Of a stretch of DNA of 32,116 nucleotides, positions 32,078 to 32,116 are shown piece after piece. The DNA comes from Rodentolepis nana. Its lineage: Eukaryota > Platyhelminthes > Cestoda > Cyclophyllidea > Hymenolepididae. How positions within the stretch are numbered: the stretch's first letter is position 1; each line of letters starts with the position of its first letter. A program made the translations under genes and the position numbers. The DNA lies in the NCBI GenBank assembly GCA_900617975.1, contig UZAE01000168.1, positions 1-32,116 on the forward strand. Direction: 5' to 3'. The notes below the pieces were generated by a model. It ran no database searches. It was not told the DNA's origin and saw only the letters and a list, made by a program, of their open reading frames with translations.

Positions 32078-32116
32078 TATTTATTTATATCAAATGGCAG
32101 GCTTTATGATATTTAT
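32078..32116 (-). mobile_element. Partial retroposon tail at window edge
   Basis: Read on the minus strand this ends ATAAATATCATAAAGCCTGC, CATTTGATAT and AAAT units, the same tail as the LINE at 30295. The body continues beyond the right edge, so the element type (LINE, SINE-like or tail-only) is unknown. Confidence 0.75.

Noticed and set aside
1..32116. CRISPR arrays, operons, prophage or bacterial defence systems
   Set aside because: The DNA is eukaryotic, with spliced genes. No direct-repeat/spacer structure and no bacterial-type gene clusters were seen.

Overview
The window is nuclear DNA from an invertebrate animal. It is AT-rich, genes are split by GT-AG (and two GC-AG) introns, intergenic DNA is full of short repeats, and the genes are animal-type: a Frizzled Wnt receptor, an axonemal dynein light-chain component and an SSS-family transporter. 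The species cannot be fixed from sequence alone. A flatworm, a rotifer or another small-intron invertebrate with motile cilia or flagella would fit. The LINE resembles elements I remember from arachnid genomes, so an arthropod is not excluded.

Layout. (1) 55-8204, minus strand: the 5' part of a glycine-rich EF-hand gene of penta-EF-hand/calpain-small-subunit style. It has two alternative first exons, and its largest intron carries an antisense Ty3/gypsy pol relic (958-1757). (2) 8205-13314: mostly empty, with poly-G and poly-C tracts and weak plus-strand exon candidates. (3) 13315-16480, minus: a Frizzled receptor, closest by eye to Fz4. Almost all of it lies in one exon, and a second exon adds a 90-residue tail. 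(4) 16481-17751: a divergent intergenic region with a GC-richer part next to Frizzled. (5) 17752-21060, plus: DNALI1 (axonemal dynein light intermediate chain p28). Its two exons are separated by a GC-AG intron that contains a complete but dead mariner element (18823-20143). (6) 22280-26706, minus: a 14-exon DUR3-like sodium/solute symporter, modelled here as 739 residues with a private cysteine-rich exon. (7) 27606-31706: repeat-rich DNA with a 5'-truncated LINE (30295-31198). (8) 31707-31886, minus: a terminal exon that looks like the last exon of a second DUR3-like gene running off the right edge.

The most unusual pattern is in the repeats. The LINE, two ~320-bp SINE-like copies in opposite orientation (22525-22846 and 27286-27605), a 48-nt insertion (31555-31602) and a partial copy at the window end all finish in the same ~50-nt tail. 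That tail contains a small inverted repeat. Three of the insertions have clear target-site duplications. The 48-nt copy consists of only the tail plus its A-rich end, flanked by a perfect 15-bp duplication. This is what one expects if the LINE's reverse transcriptase recognises that tail and also mobilises the SINE-like RNA.

The host genes do not form one pathway. Frizzled and DNALI1 are head-to-head neighbours, and DNALI1 and the transporter are tail-to-tail.
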